A stretch of DNA of 12,500 bases from Actinidia chinensis (GCA_009663005.1 CM018905.1:12870846-12883345), one strand, 5' to 3'. Positions 1 through 8,990 are shown, counted from the stretch's first letter. The notes: a model not told the origin generated them from the sequence alone. A program made the numbers and translations.

Positions 1-66
1 ACTTGAATTTTATAATTGAAAAGTTAAAATTGATATTTTTCATATGATGATATGTTATGAATAAAT

Positions 67-162
67 GCATGCTATATTTTGATATGCCATTATTTATAAG
101 GAAATAGATTTCATAACCGCATGCTATATTTTGATATGCCATTATTTATAAGGAAATAGATT
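67..162. repeat. Tandem duplication, two 44-bp copies, period 52 bp
   Basis: A 44-bp segment at 67-110, beginning GCATGCTATATTTTGATATG, recurs without a difference that I can see at 119-162, with an 8-bp spacer (TTCATAAC in part). Perfect identity in otherwise decayed DNA suggests a recent slippage or unequal-exchange event. No coding sequence overlaps it. Confidence 0.95.
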
Positions 163-860
163 GCGTTAAAAATTATAATTTGAATGACACGCAGTCTAAC
201 AGTGCCCCGACCGTTAGGAGAAAAGAATATAGCGAGGCGAGATAATAAGAGAGATCATAACCACGTGATCATGGGTGATATCACACCATATATATGAATT
301 GGGATCGCTCTCTAAAGGCTGATGACCGTTGGACGTATTATGATTATATAATGACTCCTGATATAAAATCAGGATATATTGGCTCATACGAGTCAAGGAT
401 TATAATAAAATATCGACCAAGATAAGCCTAGGTTGTAAAAAATTATTTCATGTTAAAATGAATTTGTTGCCTTATAATTTTATGGACACTAGTAAGTTTA
501 ACATATATTGACTCACACCAGCCTAGTTCTTAAGACTTCGTTGTATGTAATTTTGTAGGAAATCAAATTTTTGTGGAACACGAGTGATAGAAGTGACTGT
601 ACTTATGTTGTCATTCCTAAGTATGTAATAGCATAGCAGTACTTATAGGTAAATTTATAGTATTTTGTTAATTGTTTGACCAAAAATATAGCCAAAATCG
701 TAGTTGTAAATGACATATATTTATTAAATAATTTTTTCTTGCACTTCAGCTTTGGTTAATGTATTATGCTTTCTCAAATTTTTATTACAATTCGAGTATT
801 GTCTGTGTGGCAGAAAATCCCTAAACTAGTTAAGAAGTAGGCATTAGTAAGATAAAACAT
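163..860. other. Non-coding left flank, weakly LTR-like
   Basis: No gene is recognised here. The stretch has short G/C-richer patches in A/T-rich sequence: two copies of GACCGTT (near 209 and 324), a G-box core CACGTG at 262-267 flanked by GATCAT repeats (253-258 and 267-272), and a passage around 510-560 that resembles the 3' part of gypsy-type LTRs. I infer a relic of a second LTR element, but no primer site, polypurine tract or TG/CA boundary is visible. The missing 3' LTR of the copia element is not here: nothing in 1-860 resembles 5602-6820. An unrelated intergenic origin is equally possible. Confidence 0.3.
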
Positions 861-869
861 TTGTTGACA

Positions 870-1321
870 CACATTTGTTGAGACATTCCAAGTTCTTGTA
901 AGATAAAACATATTTTTTTTTGAAAATATCCACCAATTGCTTGTCGGTATTAGTATATTGAAGTTCAATATCCCCTTTTTGAACCTGATATCTTTAAAAA
1001 TGATGTTGAATCTCAATGTTTTTTGTTCTTGAATGTGTACGAAATTCTTAGATTAATTTATAGCACTAATATTATCACATTTGATTGAAATATGATAAAA
1101 ATGTAAGCCATAGTCCTCCATTTATTATTTTATCCATAGTATTTGAGCACAACAACTTTCGGTAATCACATATTCAACTTTGGTAGTTGATAGGGGAACA
1201 AAATTTTATTTCTTACTAAACCAAGACACTAAAAAGTGTCCTAAAAATTGGCAAGTGTCACTTGTGCTCTTTCAATCTACTTTATAATTGGCATAATCAG
1301 CATCGGAGAATCCATTTAAAT
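870..1321 (-). pseudogene. Copia RNase H pseudogene, 3' end of pol
   Basis: RNase H removes the RNA strand during reverse transcription. The minus strand reads GFSDADYANYKVD, then a TGA, then KSTSDTCQFLGHFLVSWFSK, TTKVEYVITESCCAQILWI, IKCDNISAIN and NFNILIPTSNWWIF, in several frames. The acidic catalytic residues Asp (SDAD, codons 1296-1304), Glu (VEYV) and Asp (KCDN) can be seen, but the domain is split by at least five stops. Similarity fades near 870-900, the expected pol C-terminus. An 11-bp direct repeat of the tail (TTTTATCTTAC on the minus strand, near 850-861 and 900-911) marks a small local duplication. No polypurine tract or LTR follows. Confidence 0.9.
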
Positions 1322-2440
1322 CTAATGCAACTTCCCTGGGATAAATATTCCTAAATCGTGCGTATTGATTAGATATCTAAAGATGCATTTTACAGCAATT
1401 AGATGCGATTCCTTAGGACATAATTGAAATCTGCACACACTAAACATGATATCTGACTTACTTGCTATTAGGTAAAGCAATGAACCAACCATAGCTCGAC
1501 AAAGATTTTCATCAATATTTTTACCATTTTTGTCCTTGTCAAGCTTTATTGAGATGTTCTTTGGTGTGGTGAAAGGCTTTACTTCTATCATACCAAATCT
1601 CTTGAGAAGCTCCTTTGTGTATTTGGCTTGATTGATGAAAGTGTCCTCATTTGTTTGCTTAATTTGTAATCTAAGGAAGAATTAAACTTGCCCATCGTGC
1701 TTACCTCAAATTCACCTTGTATGCACTTAGCAAACTCTTTGCATAAATTTTTATTAGTGGCACCAAATATAATATCATCCACATAAATTGTCATAATTTT
1801 TGATTTTTATAAAGAGAGTATTGTCTATTTTTCGGCGAGTAAACCATTATCATTTAAAAAATTTCTAAGTTTATCATACCATGCTCGTGGTACTTGTTTC
1901 AATCCATCGAGTATTTTAAACAGTTTAAATACATGATTTGAAAACTCTCAATTTTCAAATACCGGAGGTTATGTGACATATACTTCATCTGTAATGTATC
2001 CAATTAAAAATACAATTTTTACGTCTATTTGATAAAGTTTAAAATCCATGTAACATGCAAATGCAAGTAACACGTGGATGGCTTCTAATCTGACTATGGG
2101 TGCGAAGGATTCTTCAAAATCAATTCCATTTTCTTGACTATATCCTTGTACAACAAGTCTAGCTTAATTCCTAACAATGATTCTGGATTCATCTAGCTTG
2201 TTTCTAAATACTCATTTTGTACCTATAATAGAATGATCATTTGGTTTAGGAACTAAGGTCAATACATTGCTTCTTTCATATTGATTTAGTTCTTCTTGCA
2301 TAGCTAATAGCCAATACTCATCAAATTCGGCTTCATAAAAATTCGTAAGCTCTATTTAAGAAAGAAATATAAGATTACCACATATATTTCTAATTGAGTG
2401 TCTAGTGGTTACGCCATTTTGATGGATCACCTATAATTAG
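1322..2440 (-). pseudogene. Copia reverse transcriptase pseudogene (RVT_2) with connection region
   Basis: The enzyme copies element RNA into DNA. On the minus strand a linker (NGVTTRHSIRN) begins near 2425, followed by EYWLLAMQEELNQYERSN and the palm. The first catalytic Asp is in LYQIDVK (codon 2023-2025) and the YVDD box is at 1774-1785. All the usual landmarks are in place ([49 protein letters not shown]). Stops are at 2212-2214 (TGA where Trp is usual), 2164-2166 and 1969-1971 (TAA). A short out-of-frame excursion occurs near 1800-1835 and a frameshift near 1680, after which the connection region (ELLKRFGMIEVKPF, then MVGSLLYLIASKSDIMFSV) continues to 1322. The remnant is near full length but has at least four stops. 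Confidence 0.94.
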
Positions 2441-2689
2441 GTTCGTTAGGTGGTTGTGGACGAATTTCCATTATTCTTAGAAGGTTGGAGTTGTCACCAC
2501 CTTGCTCTTGTGATTCAATTTGGGGTAATGCCGCTTCTAGTTAAGATTCTTTCTCAAAGATACCTTCTTGAGACTCCTCATTTCCTTGAGAGATTTCCAA
2601 ATTTTTCATGTTTGCTTCAATACCTATATCTCCATTTCTTGAAATATTCTTTGAAAAGGGATCATTAGATTCATCAAAGCAATATGAAT

Positions 2690-3711
2690 TGATTTTTTTA
2701 CAAGTAAAGTGCATTTATTAAAAACTCTAAATGCTTTGCTTGTAGTTGAATAACCAAGGAAAATAGTTTCATCCGATTTTGAATCGAATTTACCTAAATT
2801 ATATTTTTTATTTTTTAAGACAAAGCACTTGCACCCAAATGCATGGAAAACCTTACATTAGGCTTTCTTCCTTTCCGTAACTCATAAGGAGTTTTCTTTA
2901 AAATTGGTCTTATCATAGTATGATTTATAATAAAACACATGATGCTAACAGCTTTGGCCCAAAAATATTTTAGTAGAGAGTTTTCACATAACATAGTTCT
3001 AGTCATCTCTTCTAGAGTCATATTATTCGTTTCAACACCACCATTTTGTTGAGGGGTTTTAGGAGACAATAAGTTACGTTCAATATCATGTTCATTACAA
3101 AATTTTGTAAAAAACTCATTTTCTAGTTCTCTACCATGGTCAGTTATAATATTTAAATTTGCAAACCCTACATCATTTTGAAGATGTCAACATAATTTTG
3201 AAAAAGAGAAAAATGTTTCATCTTTATGAGCTATAAATATGACACATGTAAATCTTGAAAAGTCATCAACAAATTTTTCACCAAGACTCATAGTCCCAGA
3301 AGTGCAAATTAAATCCATGTGTAGTAGTTGTAGTGGCCTTTAGGTGGAAATAATATTTTTAAATTTAAAAGATATTTTAGTTTGTTTACTTGTTGACATG
3401 TTCCTCAAAGACATTTTTGGTAATCCAATGACTAATTTATTTTTAGAAAGTTTAGAAATTAAGTCCATGTGAGTATGTACAAGTGTCCTATGTCATAGCC
3501 AACTATTATCACTCATGGATGCAAGAGAAGTTTCATCCAAAGCTGCAACATTATCGAGTTTAAAAATATAAACATTTTCAACTCTTAGGCCAATAAAGAG
3601 TACTTTGTTGTCTTTGATGTTTTCAATAGTGCAAGAGCAGTTGTCAAATGTAACTTTGTCACATAATTGACTTTTGCTAAGCAGATTATGTTTCAATCCG
3701 CCAACAAGCAA
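2690..3711 (-). pseudogene. Copia integrase pseudogene with DX35E triad still visible
   Basis: Integrase inserts the cDNA copy into the genome. The GAG-pre-integrase segment is at 3493-3711 (VGGLKHNLLSKSQLCDKV, then NVYIFKLDN). The zinc-binding HHCC region at about 3350-3490 is damaged and its CxxC pair cannot be found. The catalytic core then runs in one frame from about 3335 to 2815. Asp is seen in LLHMDL (codon 3313-3315), Asp in IITDHGREL (3139-3141) and Glu in GGVETNN (3031-3033), with exactly 35 residues between the last two. One TGA stop (3187-3189) lies inside the core. A frameshift near 2835 moves the C-terminal part (CKCFVLKNKKYNLGKF, ETIFLGYS) into another frame, readable to about 2690. 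Inactive as it stands, because of the stop, the frameshift and the zinc-site loss. Confidence 0.93.
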
Positions 3712-3714
3712 AAT

Positions 3715-3960
3715 ATTTTAGATTATAGGAGAAAGTTCCTTACCAACATTACCTATCCTGATGATTCTGGCTTTACTATTGTCTCCAAAGGTCACAAAAC
3801 CATCGTCCTTTGGAATGAGGGATGCAAACATAGATTTATCATCGAGCATATGCCTTGAGCATCCACTATTCAAGTACCATCTTACTTTCTTAGATTTTGC
3901 CTTAAAGCATACCTACACAGAAAGTTTAGACAATGGTCTTTGGTAGTCAAATCTTATTAG
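3715..3960 (-). pseudogene. Copia aspartic protease remnant, catalytic Asp changed to Asn
   Basis: This domain normally cuts the element polyprotein. The minus strand gives RWYLNSGCSRHM followed by KDDGFVTFGDNSKARI and IGNVGKELSP, clearly the retropepsin-like segment of copia pol. The active-site triplet, normally Asp-Ser/Thr-Gly, reads Asn-Ser-Gly at 3862-3870. GAT to AAT is a single G-to-A change that would abolish catalysis. A stop (TAA) follows just before the integrase pre-domain near 3715. The remnant lies between the second zinc knuckle and the integrase, as expected. Two short plus-strand open frames that overlap it are shadows. Confidence 0.88.
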
Positions 3961-3999
3961 GTCCTAGAATGTTAGTTCCAAACTTTTTAGGGACCTAAA

Positions 4000-5525
4000 T
4001 AGTTTTGATCCCCTTTCGTGCGCATTTTTTATATTGCAATCATATGATTTATATCCATTATTATTGCAATATATACTACATGTAGAATGGGGTGAGATAT
4101 ATAGGGATGCTTTTATAAAAATGTTTTTATAAAGTATTTATTTTTTTAAGGTATTGTACCCAATCCTGACTCTATCATACACACACCTTTGAGACCCAAG
4201 TAGTAGATTTAATTTTTTTTGCCCTTGGGTGAATTTTTTAAGACATGATGTCAGATCCAAAACTTTTTCATTCAAACAATCATTTCATTTTTCAATTTAC
4301 TAGCATGCGACTTTAACTCATCAATTTCAAGATTAAGAGATGCAACAAATTTCTTAAACATGCTATTCTTTGATGCCATTTTCTTTGATTCTTCATACAA
4401 ATTATCATATGCATTTTGTAATTCATATAAAGAGTTGGATTCGTAGAATACCACATTGGACTCATCTTCTTTTGCTACGAGACAGAGATTAGTTGTCTCT
4501 TACTCATTTGATTTATAATCAAATGTCTCAATATCGCTTTCTCCCTATGCCGCAAAGACCTTTTTGAATTTTTCAAATTTTTATTTGGCGTTCTTCTTCT
4601 TTCTTTGAATCCTTGTTTAGCTTGGGCCAATCAACTTTTATGTGCACTGGTTTCTTGAACTCGTAGCAAATAATTGGATCTTTCTTTGGTTCGTCCACTT
4701 TGCTATAGTTCATTCTTCCTAATCTTCTTTGGAATTGGCCTCTCTTGAACATTTTATTAAATCTTCTTATGAAAAGAGCCACATCCTCATCACTATCACT
4801 ATCGTCTTGATTTCTTCTTCATTTTTTGATGATGATGCCTTAAAAGCAATTTCCTTCTTTTTCTTACTTTCGTCACTTTCATCATTGCTTTTTATAGTAA
4901 TTTCATATGTCATGAGAGATTCAAGCAATTCATCAAGGCCCATTTTTGTGAGGTCTTTCGCCTCTTCTATCGTGATTACTTTTGGTCCCTAACTTCTTGG
5001 TAGACACCTGAGAATTTTTCTTACCATTTCTACGTTAGTGTAAACTTTACTGAGTAATTTTAAACCATTTATAATATTGATAAATCTAATAAATATTTCA
5101 GAAATAGTTTCATTTAATTCTATTTTAAAAAGTTCATATTTGTAAACTAACATGCTTATTTTTTTATTCTGACTTAGTTTGTCCCCTCAAGGATGACTTA
5201 TAATTCATCCTAAAATTCCTTAACTATTTCACATCTTGATACTTTATTGAATTAATTTAAGTGTAAGGCATAATACAACGTGTGAATGGCCTTGACATTA
5301 TTTTGCACATTTTTTTGTGTCCAGGGTGTCCATTCTTCTTGAGGTTTTATGATCTCTTATTTTTTTTAGAGTTTTCATAGTAATGGTAAGCCCATTTTCT
5401 ATTATGTACCAGCATGCATAATCATTGACTTGAATGTAAATTCTCATTCTAGCCTTCTAATAGTTATAGTTACTACCGAAAAATAGAGGAGGTCTATTTA
5501 TGGCTTGGCCTTCGGCCATAAACAT
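4000..5525 (-). pseudogene. gag: Copia gag pseudogene (UBN2-type capsid, two degenerate zinc knuckles)
   Basis: Gag forms the nucleocapsid-like particle that packages element RNA. Reading starts at ATG 5523-5525 or 5517-5519, giving MAEGQAINRPPLFFGSNY, the usual copia gag opening; a TGG codon soon after has become TAG. The UBN2 body continues in pieces to about 4900 (for example YKYELFKIELNETISEIF and GPKVITIEEAKDLTKMGL). A CCHC knuckle at 4627-4668 reads CYEFKKPVHIKVDW, with its second and last Cys replaced by Phe and Trp. A Lys/Glu-rich coiled-coil-like stretch follows at 4272-4454. A second knuckle at 4036-4080 reads CSIYCNNNGYKSYDC, with CX3C spacing and His replaced by Tyr. Multiple stops and frame changes make it untranslatable. 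The boundary with protease is arbitrary. Confidence 0.88.
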
Positions 5526-5589
5526 TCTTACAATATTTGTCATGAATCTTTGATTCCTAGATTGTTAAGTCTGAAAAATGTAGAGTTCT

Positions 5590-5601
5590 GCTCTGATACC
5601 A
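5590..5601 (-). promoter_or_regulatory. Primer binding site for initiator tRNA-Met
   Basis: The minus strand reads TGGTATCAGAGC, a perfect 12-nt match to the complement of the 3' end of plant initiator methionine tRNA, the usual primer of plant copia elements. It sits immediately inside the LTR edge and about 65 nt before the first gag ATG, fixing both orientation and LTR boundary. Confidence 0.95.
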
Positions 5602-6000
5602 GTTATTACCCAAAAGACAAACTAAGATGGGTTGAAATAGGTTTGCTCTAATAATGTGTAATTAAAATTTAATAATTTTAACTAGATATGTTATGCAATT
5701 TATACAAACAATGTATAATAAAGTGAGAGTAAAGGAAGAGATATTAAAAACATATTTATAATAGTTCGGCCAATCAGTGCCTACGTCCATTTTTTTAAGA
5801 CCTCCTTGAGTTATCACTATCTTTACAAGCTTTCGGGTGCTTGCAAACCTTTATAATCTTTCACCACAAGAGTTCCTCTAATCTTTAAGGGAAATGCACT
5901 CTCTTGGATTATAATCAATCACTCAAGGTGATTCTCTCAAAAGAATTAGGTTGTACTAATAAATGCTTACAAACATTCTAGTTAAATGATATACACAATT

Positions 6001-6132
6001 AAAGATATCTATAGTGATTTCTATCTTCTTGATCTAACAAGTTTGGCTCAAAGAATGATCAAAGTATTAAAGAATTGAATTTGGCTCAAAGAAAGATGTC
6101 TACAGTGACTTCTATCTTCTTGATCTAACAAG
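6001..6132. repeat. 41-bp direct duplication in LTR U5
   Basis: 6001-6041 and 6092-6132 are near-identical (four differences by eye: T/C or A/G changes only), ending in TTCTTGATCTAACAAG. Each is associated with a copy of TTTGGCTCAAAGAA (6042-6055 and 6080-6093). The offset is 91 bp. This is a tandem duplication within the LTR that has since diverged slightly. Confidence 0.9.
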
Positions 6133-6198
6133 AGGTTGGAGAATTTTAAACACATCAAAACGCTATTTAATATCTTTCTAACCACCCCAAGGGTTACA

Positions 6199-6206
6199 TT
6201 TATAGG
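6199..6206 (-). promoter_or_regulatory. Candidate TATA box of the copia LTR
   Basis: CCTATAAA on the minus strand, about 615 bp inside the LTR from its 6820 edge. It has the composition typical of plant LTR core promoters and lies just downstream, in the element's direction, of the repeated palindromic motifs. A transcription start would be expected roughly 25-35 nt to the left, near 6170. This is based on motif and position only. Confidence 0.5.
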
Positions 6207-6293
6207 CCCAAATTAAATGCACTTGAACTAGATGTTTTATCCGAATTTGGACCATTGGATCTTGATCTGGAAGCTTAAGATCAAAAGTTCAAA

Positions 6294-6735
6294 CTTCGGT
6301 CGATCGAACTTCAACTTCGGTCGACCGAACTTCAACTTCGGTCGATGCTTCATTAATTCCAAAGGCTACTCAAAACTTCGGTCGAGGGTTTGCGTAACTT
6401 CAATCGATCAAACTTCTTTCAATCGATGCTTCATCAAACTAGAGGCCTCCAAAAACTTTGGTCGTGGGATTGGATGAACTTCGATCAACCCTTTCTTCAA
6501 AACCAATGGCTTGCTTAAACTTTGACTGATGCTTTACCCAACTTTGGTCGACCGAACTTTCTTCGGTCGATGCTTGTTCATTTTTAGTGGCACTTAAAAT
6601 CTTCAGTTGATGTTTTTCCAGACTTGGTAGACTAAATTTCTTCAGTCGATGTTTTGTAATTTTCAAAGGCATTGAAAATCTTCATTTAATGCCTTTTAAC
6701 TTTGGTCGATAAGTTTGGTCGATCGAACTTGTGAC
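6294..6735. repeat. Irregular array of TTCGGTCGA palindromic motifs in LTR U3
   Basis: The core TTCGGTCGA and close variants recur many times. Full or near-full 14-bp palindromes occur at 6295-6308 (TTCGGTCGATCGAA), 6316-6329 (TTCGGTCGACCGAA, perfect) and 6543-6556 (TTTGGTCGACCGAA), with half-sites near 6337, 6377, 6457, 6561, 6700 and 6716. A larger unit of about 80 bp also repeats (from about 6338 and 6416, sharing CGATGCTTCAT and GGCCTCC/GGCTACT blocks). The array lies upstream of the candidate TATA box in the element's transcriptional direction, the place where enhancer repeats are found in LTR elements. Binding by any factor is inference. Confidence 0.85.
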
Positions 6736-6883
6736 AGTTACAACAGTCAAGCTATATTCTTCAAACATCAAACTTGTACGATGAAGTTTCCTCTAACACC
6801 CACACGCATGGATCCAAACATTGATGACTTGATAGGTTAGGTATTAACCATGCCTTAGGGGAATGAATAGGTCAATCGCCTAC

Positions 6884-6983
6884 TCACTAACATAGCAGTC
6901 AATGCGTCAAGGCACGCATTGAGTTGTAGTCTGTCACTAACATGGCAGTTGTCGTGTCCAGGCATGCACTAAACTGCACTATA
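6884..6983. repeat. Diverged 50-bp tandem duplication
   Basis: 6884-6933 and 6934-6983 both start TCACTAACAT(A/G)GCAGT and share GTC(A/C)AGGCA(C/T)GCA at matching offsets; the rest has diverged. The second copy runs into the TATA box at 6979-6988. Confidence 0.8.
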
Positions 6984-6988
6984 AAAGG
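6979..6988 (+). promoter_or_regulatory. Candidate TATA box
   Basis: CTATAAAAGG is a strong plant TATA match. It is followed within 55-80 nt by a CT-rich tract (7041-7060) of the kind common in plant leader sequences. No gene on the plus strand downstream is recognised, so it may belong to a relic LTR. Confidence 0.45.
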
Positions 6989-7290
6989 TCATACCCTCTC
7001 TATTTTAAAGTTATGCAATATCAGCTAACTCTAGCTATATTTTCTCTTTCTCTCTCTCTCAAACACTTTCGGTCACTTACTTGACCGTTGGAGAGCTGTT
7101 TCGAAAACAACTATGATTGCCTTTCTCATTGTTTCTGTATTTCAGCTCGACCCAGTAACCTACAACCATCGTTAAGCACTGACTTGTCAATGCATGTGTT
7201 TATATTCAATTTCTCTCCTCCATTTCTAGTATCCACACCCCTTCAAAACCCACTAACCATTAAAATATCTATAGAAAATTAATTCCATCA

Positions 7291-7568
7291 AGTTAGTTTT
7301 CTTTAATCAAATGATAAAAATATCGGACATTATAAAAAAATATTAAATAAAGAAAGTCAGTCCAAGCAGATTTTCATTATGGGGGTGTCCTAAACCAAAA
7401 CCTAGATCCCATAACAAATTTAAATGGAGAATTTCTACATTTATTTTTCAAGTAATTATATCTAAATGACTTCACACTTGTTCTGATCTAGGAATTGGAT
7501 GATGTACACCTTGAATGCAACAAAAATTGTGGCCTTGGAATGGTGGAGATCATATTTGCAGCTTGCTA
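7291..7568. other. 3' flank of the UGT85-like pseudogene, no other gene
   Basis: No coding similarity was found here. On the minus strand this would be the 3' untranslated and downstream region of the glycosyltransferase copy. An AATAAA-type signal (TTTATT on the plus strand, 7440-7445) lies about 125 nt past the stop and could have been its polyadenylation signal. Confidence 0.4.
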
Positions 7569-7807
7569 TTAGCTTCCCATTGAAAATGATATTTTGTTCG
7601 CCAAGTTGTTCAAGTTCAAAATGGATGAGCCAGCTGAACCTATGGCCTATGTGCTAATTTCCTCCACTCTTTAGCCTTGTTTTTTAATTTCTTATCTTTC
7701 TCTCCCTCCATTAACTCTCTCACAAGCTTCTCTACTTCATTTCTTTTGACATCATTATCAATCTCCATGCCAACCTCCCATCCAGTGCAAATGTACCTAC
7801 AATTTAT

Positions 7808-7941
7808 CTGTTGATCCCCTCTAATGGCCAACATAACATGGGCACCCCGACCGACAAGCTCTCAATAGTCGAATTCCATCCAGCATGCGTTAGAAATCCA
7901 CCCATTGATGGGTGGTTAAGAACTTCCTCTTATGGGCACCA
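7808..7941 (-). other. PSPG (UDP-sugar binding) box of the pseudogene, broken twice
   Basis: The plant secondary-product glycosyltransferase box starts with WCP at 7933-7941, where the next codon is TAA instead of Gln. It continues [20 protein letters not shown] and [14 protein letters not shown], then loses one base (8 nt where three codons are expected, 7817-7824), and finishes DQQ in the new frame at 7808-7816. The final Gln typical of UDP-glucose users is present. The usual HCGWNS core reads HAGWNS. Confidence 0.92.
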
Positions 7942-8544
7942 ACTTGCTATTAGACCTCTCTCTTTAGTCTCGGCCACCAGTTCAGGTGACAAAATTATTG
8001 ATTCGACTATTATTAGATTTGGATTAACTATCCAAAGGAAGTTGTGGTGGCTGTTACCAAGCCCCCATCTAAACTCTTCCAATTGTTGTTGTGTCATATT
8101 TATAATGCTTCCAAAATTTACATAAACCACAAATTCAGGTTTCTTGGAGTTAAGCCATTGGAGACACTTTAATTCTTCTTTCCAAAGGTTACAGCCAATG
8201 GACTTGGACCTCCCTTCTTTTGATATCTGATTAAGAAGTAACTGAAGAGGGCCAATGGCATATACAAAAGAGAGCATAGATGAGAGAGCATCTAGTAGAT
8301 GAGGCTCTAATGCATCAAAAGTATGAAGAATAATTGTTGAAGCTTTGGAAGGCCTCTGGGTTGCTTCCTTGCAGAAGGTAAACGCTCTTTCATTTGGATG
8401 CGTAGTTCAAATGTGGCTCGACATATGTTTCAAATGAACATCTGTCATTCTTGGAATCCAATCTATAACAATATCTAAGAACCCATTTGTTAGATAGCTT
8501 TCATCTACATACATAAATATTTGACCTCATAAACATTGCATTTT

Positions 8545-8990
8545 TTACATGACAATCAAAATACAAGGTTTTAATGACACGGTGATCCTCTACCTCCAAA
8601 ATTTTTGAATGAATTTATTTAAGATTTGTGGTTATTAAGATTCGCACAACATTATACAGTTGTCAATGCATTAGGACTGGAAATATATAATTTTGGGGAT
8701 AGAAGATCCTCGACCAATTTCAATTAGTCTTGCATAGTCACCCAATTATGAGATGCAAGGTGTCTACACAGACAAATAGTTTCATCTTAGAAACACAATT
8801 ATTTCAACATGCAATCTAAAAAGAAAAGGTTTTAATGTCATCGGATTTTGTGTCAATAAAAGTCAATAACTCTTTATTGCAATACATTTCCAGATGCACA
8901 ATTTTGTCTCAGAATTTGTGTGTTTCAAGATTCTCACTACATCATGCCATTGTGAGTGCATTTGACAAGGAAAATAGGGAATTTCAGAAG
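8545..8990. repeat. Diverged tandem duplication inside the intron
   Basis: Two related blocks are visible. CATGACAATCAAAATACAAG then GTTTTAATGACA (from 8548) matches CATGCAATCTAAAAAGAAAA then GGTTTTAATGTCA (from about 8809), an offset near 261 bp. GATTTGTGGTTATTAAGATT (8623 on) matches AATTTGTGTGTTTCAAGATT (8913 on), an offset near 290 bp, and the match continues through (C/A)TTGT(C/G)A(A/G)TGCATT. The copies differ by many substitutions and about 30 bp of indels, so the duplication is old. I do not recognise a transposon in it. Confidence 0.7.

Larger units (their letters stand above)
870..6820 (-). mobile_element. Degenerate Ty1/copia LTR retrotransposon, 3' LTR absent
   Basis: Read on the minus strand the order is LTR, tRNA primer site, gag, protease, integrase, reverse transcriptase, RNase H. 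Integrase before RT is the diagnostic Ty1/copia arrangement; gypsy elements have it after RNase H. Recognisable protein pieces cover nearly the whole internal region, each in several frames with stops, so the element is non-autonomous. The pol motifs and large gag recall the Sirevirus/Tork part of the copia tree, but I cannot place the lineage without a tree. Only one LTR is present. The matching 3' LTR should follow RNase H below about 870 and is missing, so the element is truncated there or the LTR was lost. No nested gene was found inside it. Confidence 0.95.
5602..6820 (-). repeat. Copia 5' LTR, about 1.2 kb
   Basis: The right edge is set by TGTTTGGATCC read leftward from 6820 (a TG terminus), and the left edge by the primer binding site that starts at 5601. 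The terminal CA at the left end is not preserved; the strand ends AAC just before the primer site. A TATA-like CCTATAAA lies on the minus strand at 6199-6206, so U3 is about 6175-6820 and R/U5 about 5602-6170. U3 carries a palindromic motif array and U5 a 41-bp duplication, both listed separately. No partner LTR exists in the window, so age cannot be estimated from LTR divergence. Edges are inferred, within about 10 bp. Confidence 0.75.
6821..7290 (+). other. Promoter-like / relic LTR sequence of unclear origin
   Basis: Between the copia LTR edge and the UGT85 3' flank lies a more complex stretch: a 50-bp tandem duplication (6884-6983), a TATA box CTATAAAAGG at 6979-6988, a pyrimidine tract at 7041-7060, and the passage CACTTACTTGACCGTTGGAG near 7073-7092. 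That last arrangement (TATA, CT tract, ACTTGAxCGTxGGAG) resembles the R/U5 region of some plant gypsy LTRs, so I infer a fragment of an LTR on the plus strand. No element body, primer site or TSD is visible, and the small open frame at 7088-7282 has no recognisable protein. A host promoter is the alternative. Confidence 0.4.

Noticed and set aside
774..1016. Possible separate env-like gene after copia RNase H
   Set aside because: The frame is the RNase H C-terminus (RFNIIFKDIRFKKG and onward); no extra gene follows and no membrane-protein features are seen.
4729..4992. 87-codon plus-strand Ser/Phe-rich open frame
   Set aside because: Shadow of the Lys/Glu-rich copia gag on the minus strand.
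6232..6672. Small open frames over the TTCGGTCGA array, and its CRISPR-like look
   Set aside because: The frames are repeat translations. Spacing is irregular, the motif is a short palindrome within an LTR, and the DNA is plant nuclear, so neither a protein nor a CRISPR array is supported.
7811..8125. 104-codon plus-strand open frame
   Set aside because: Antisense shadow of the UGT85 PSPG region; the minus strand explains the sequence with clear family motifs.
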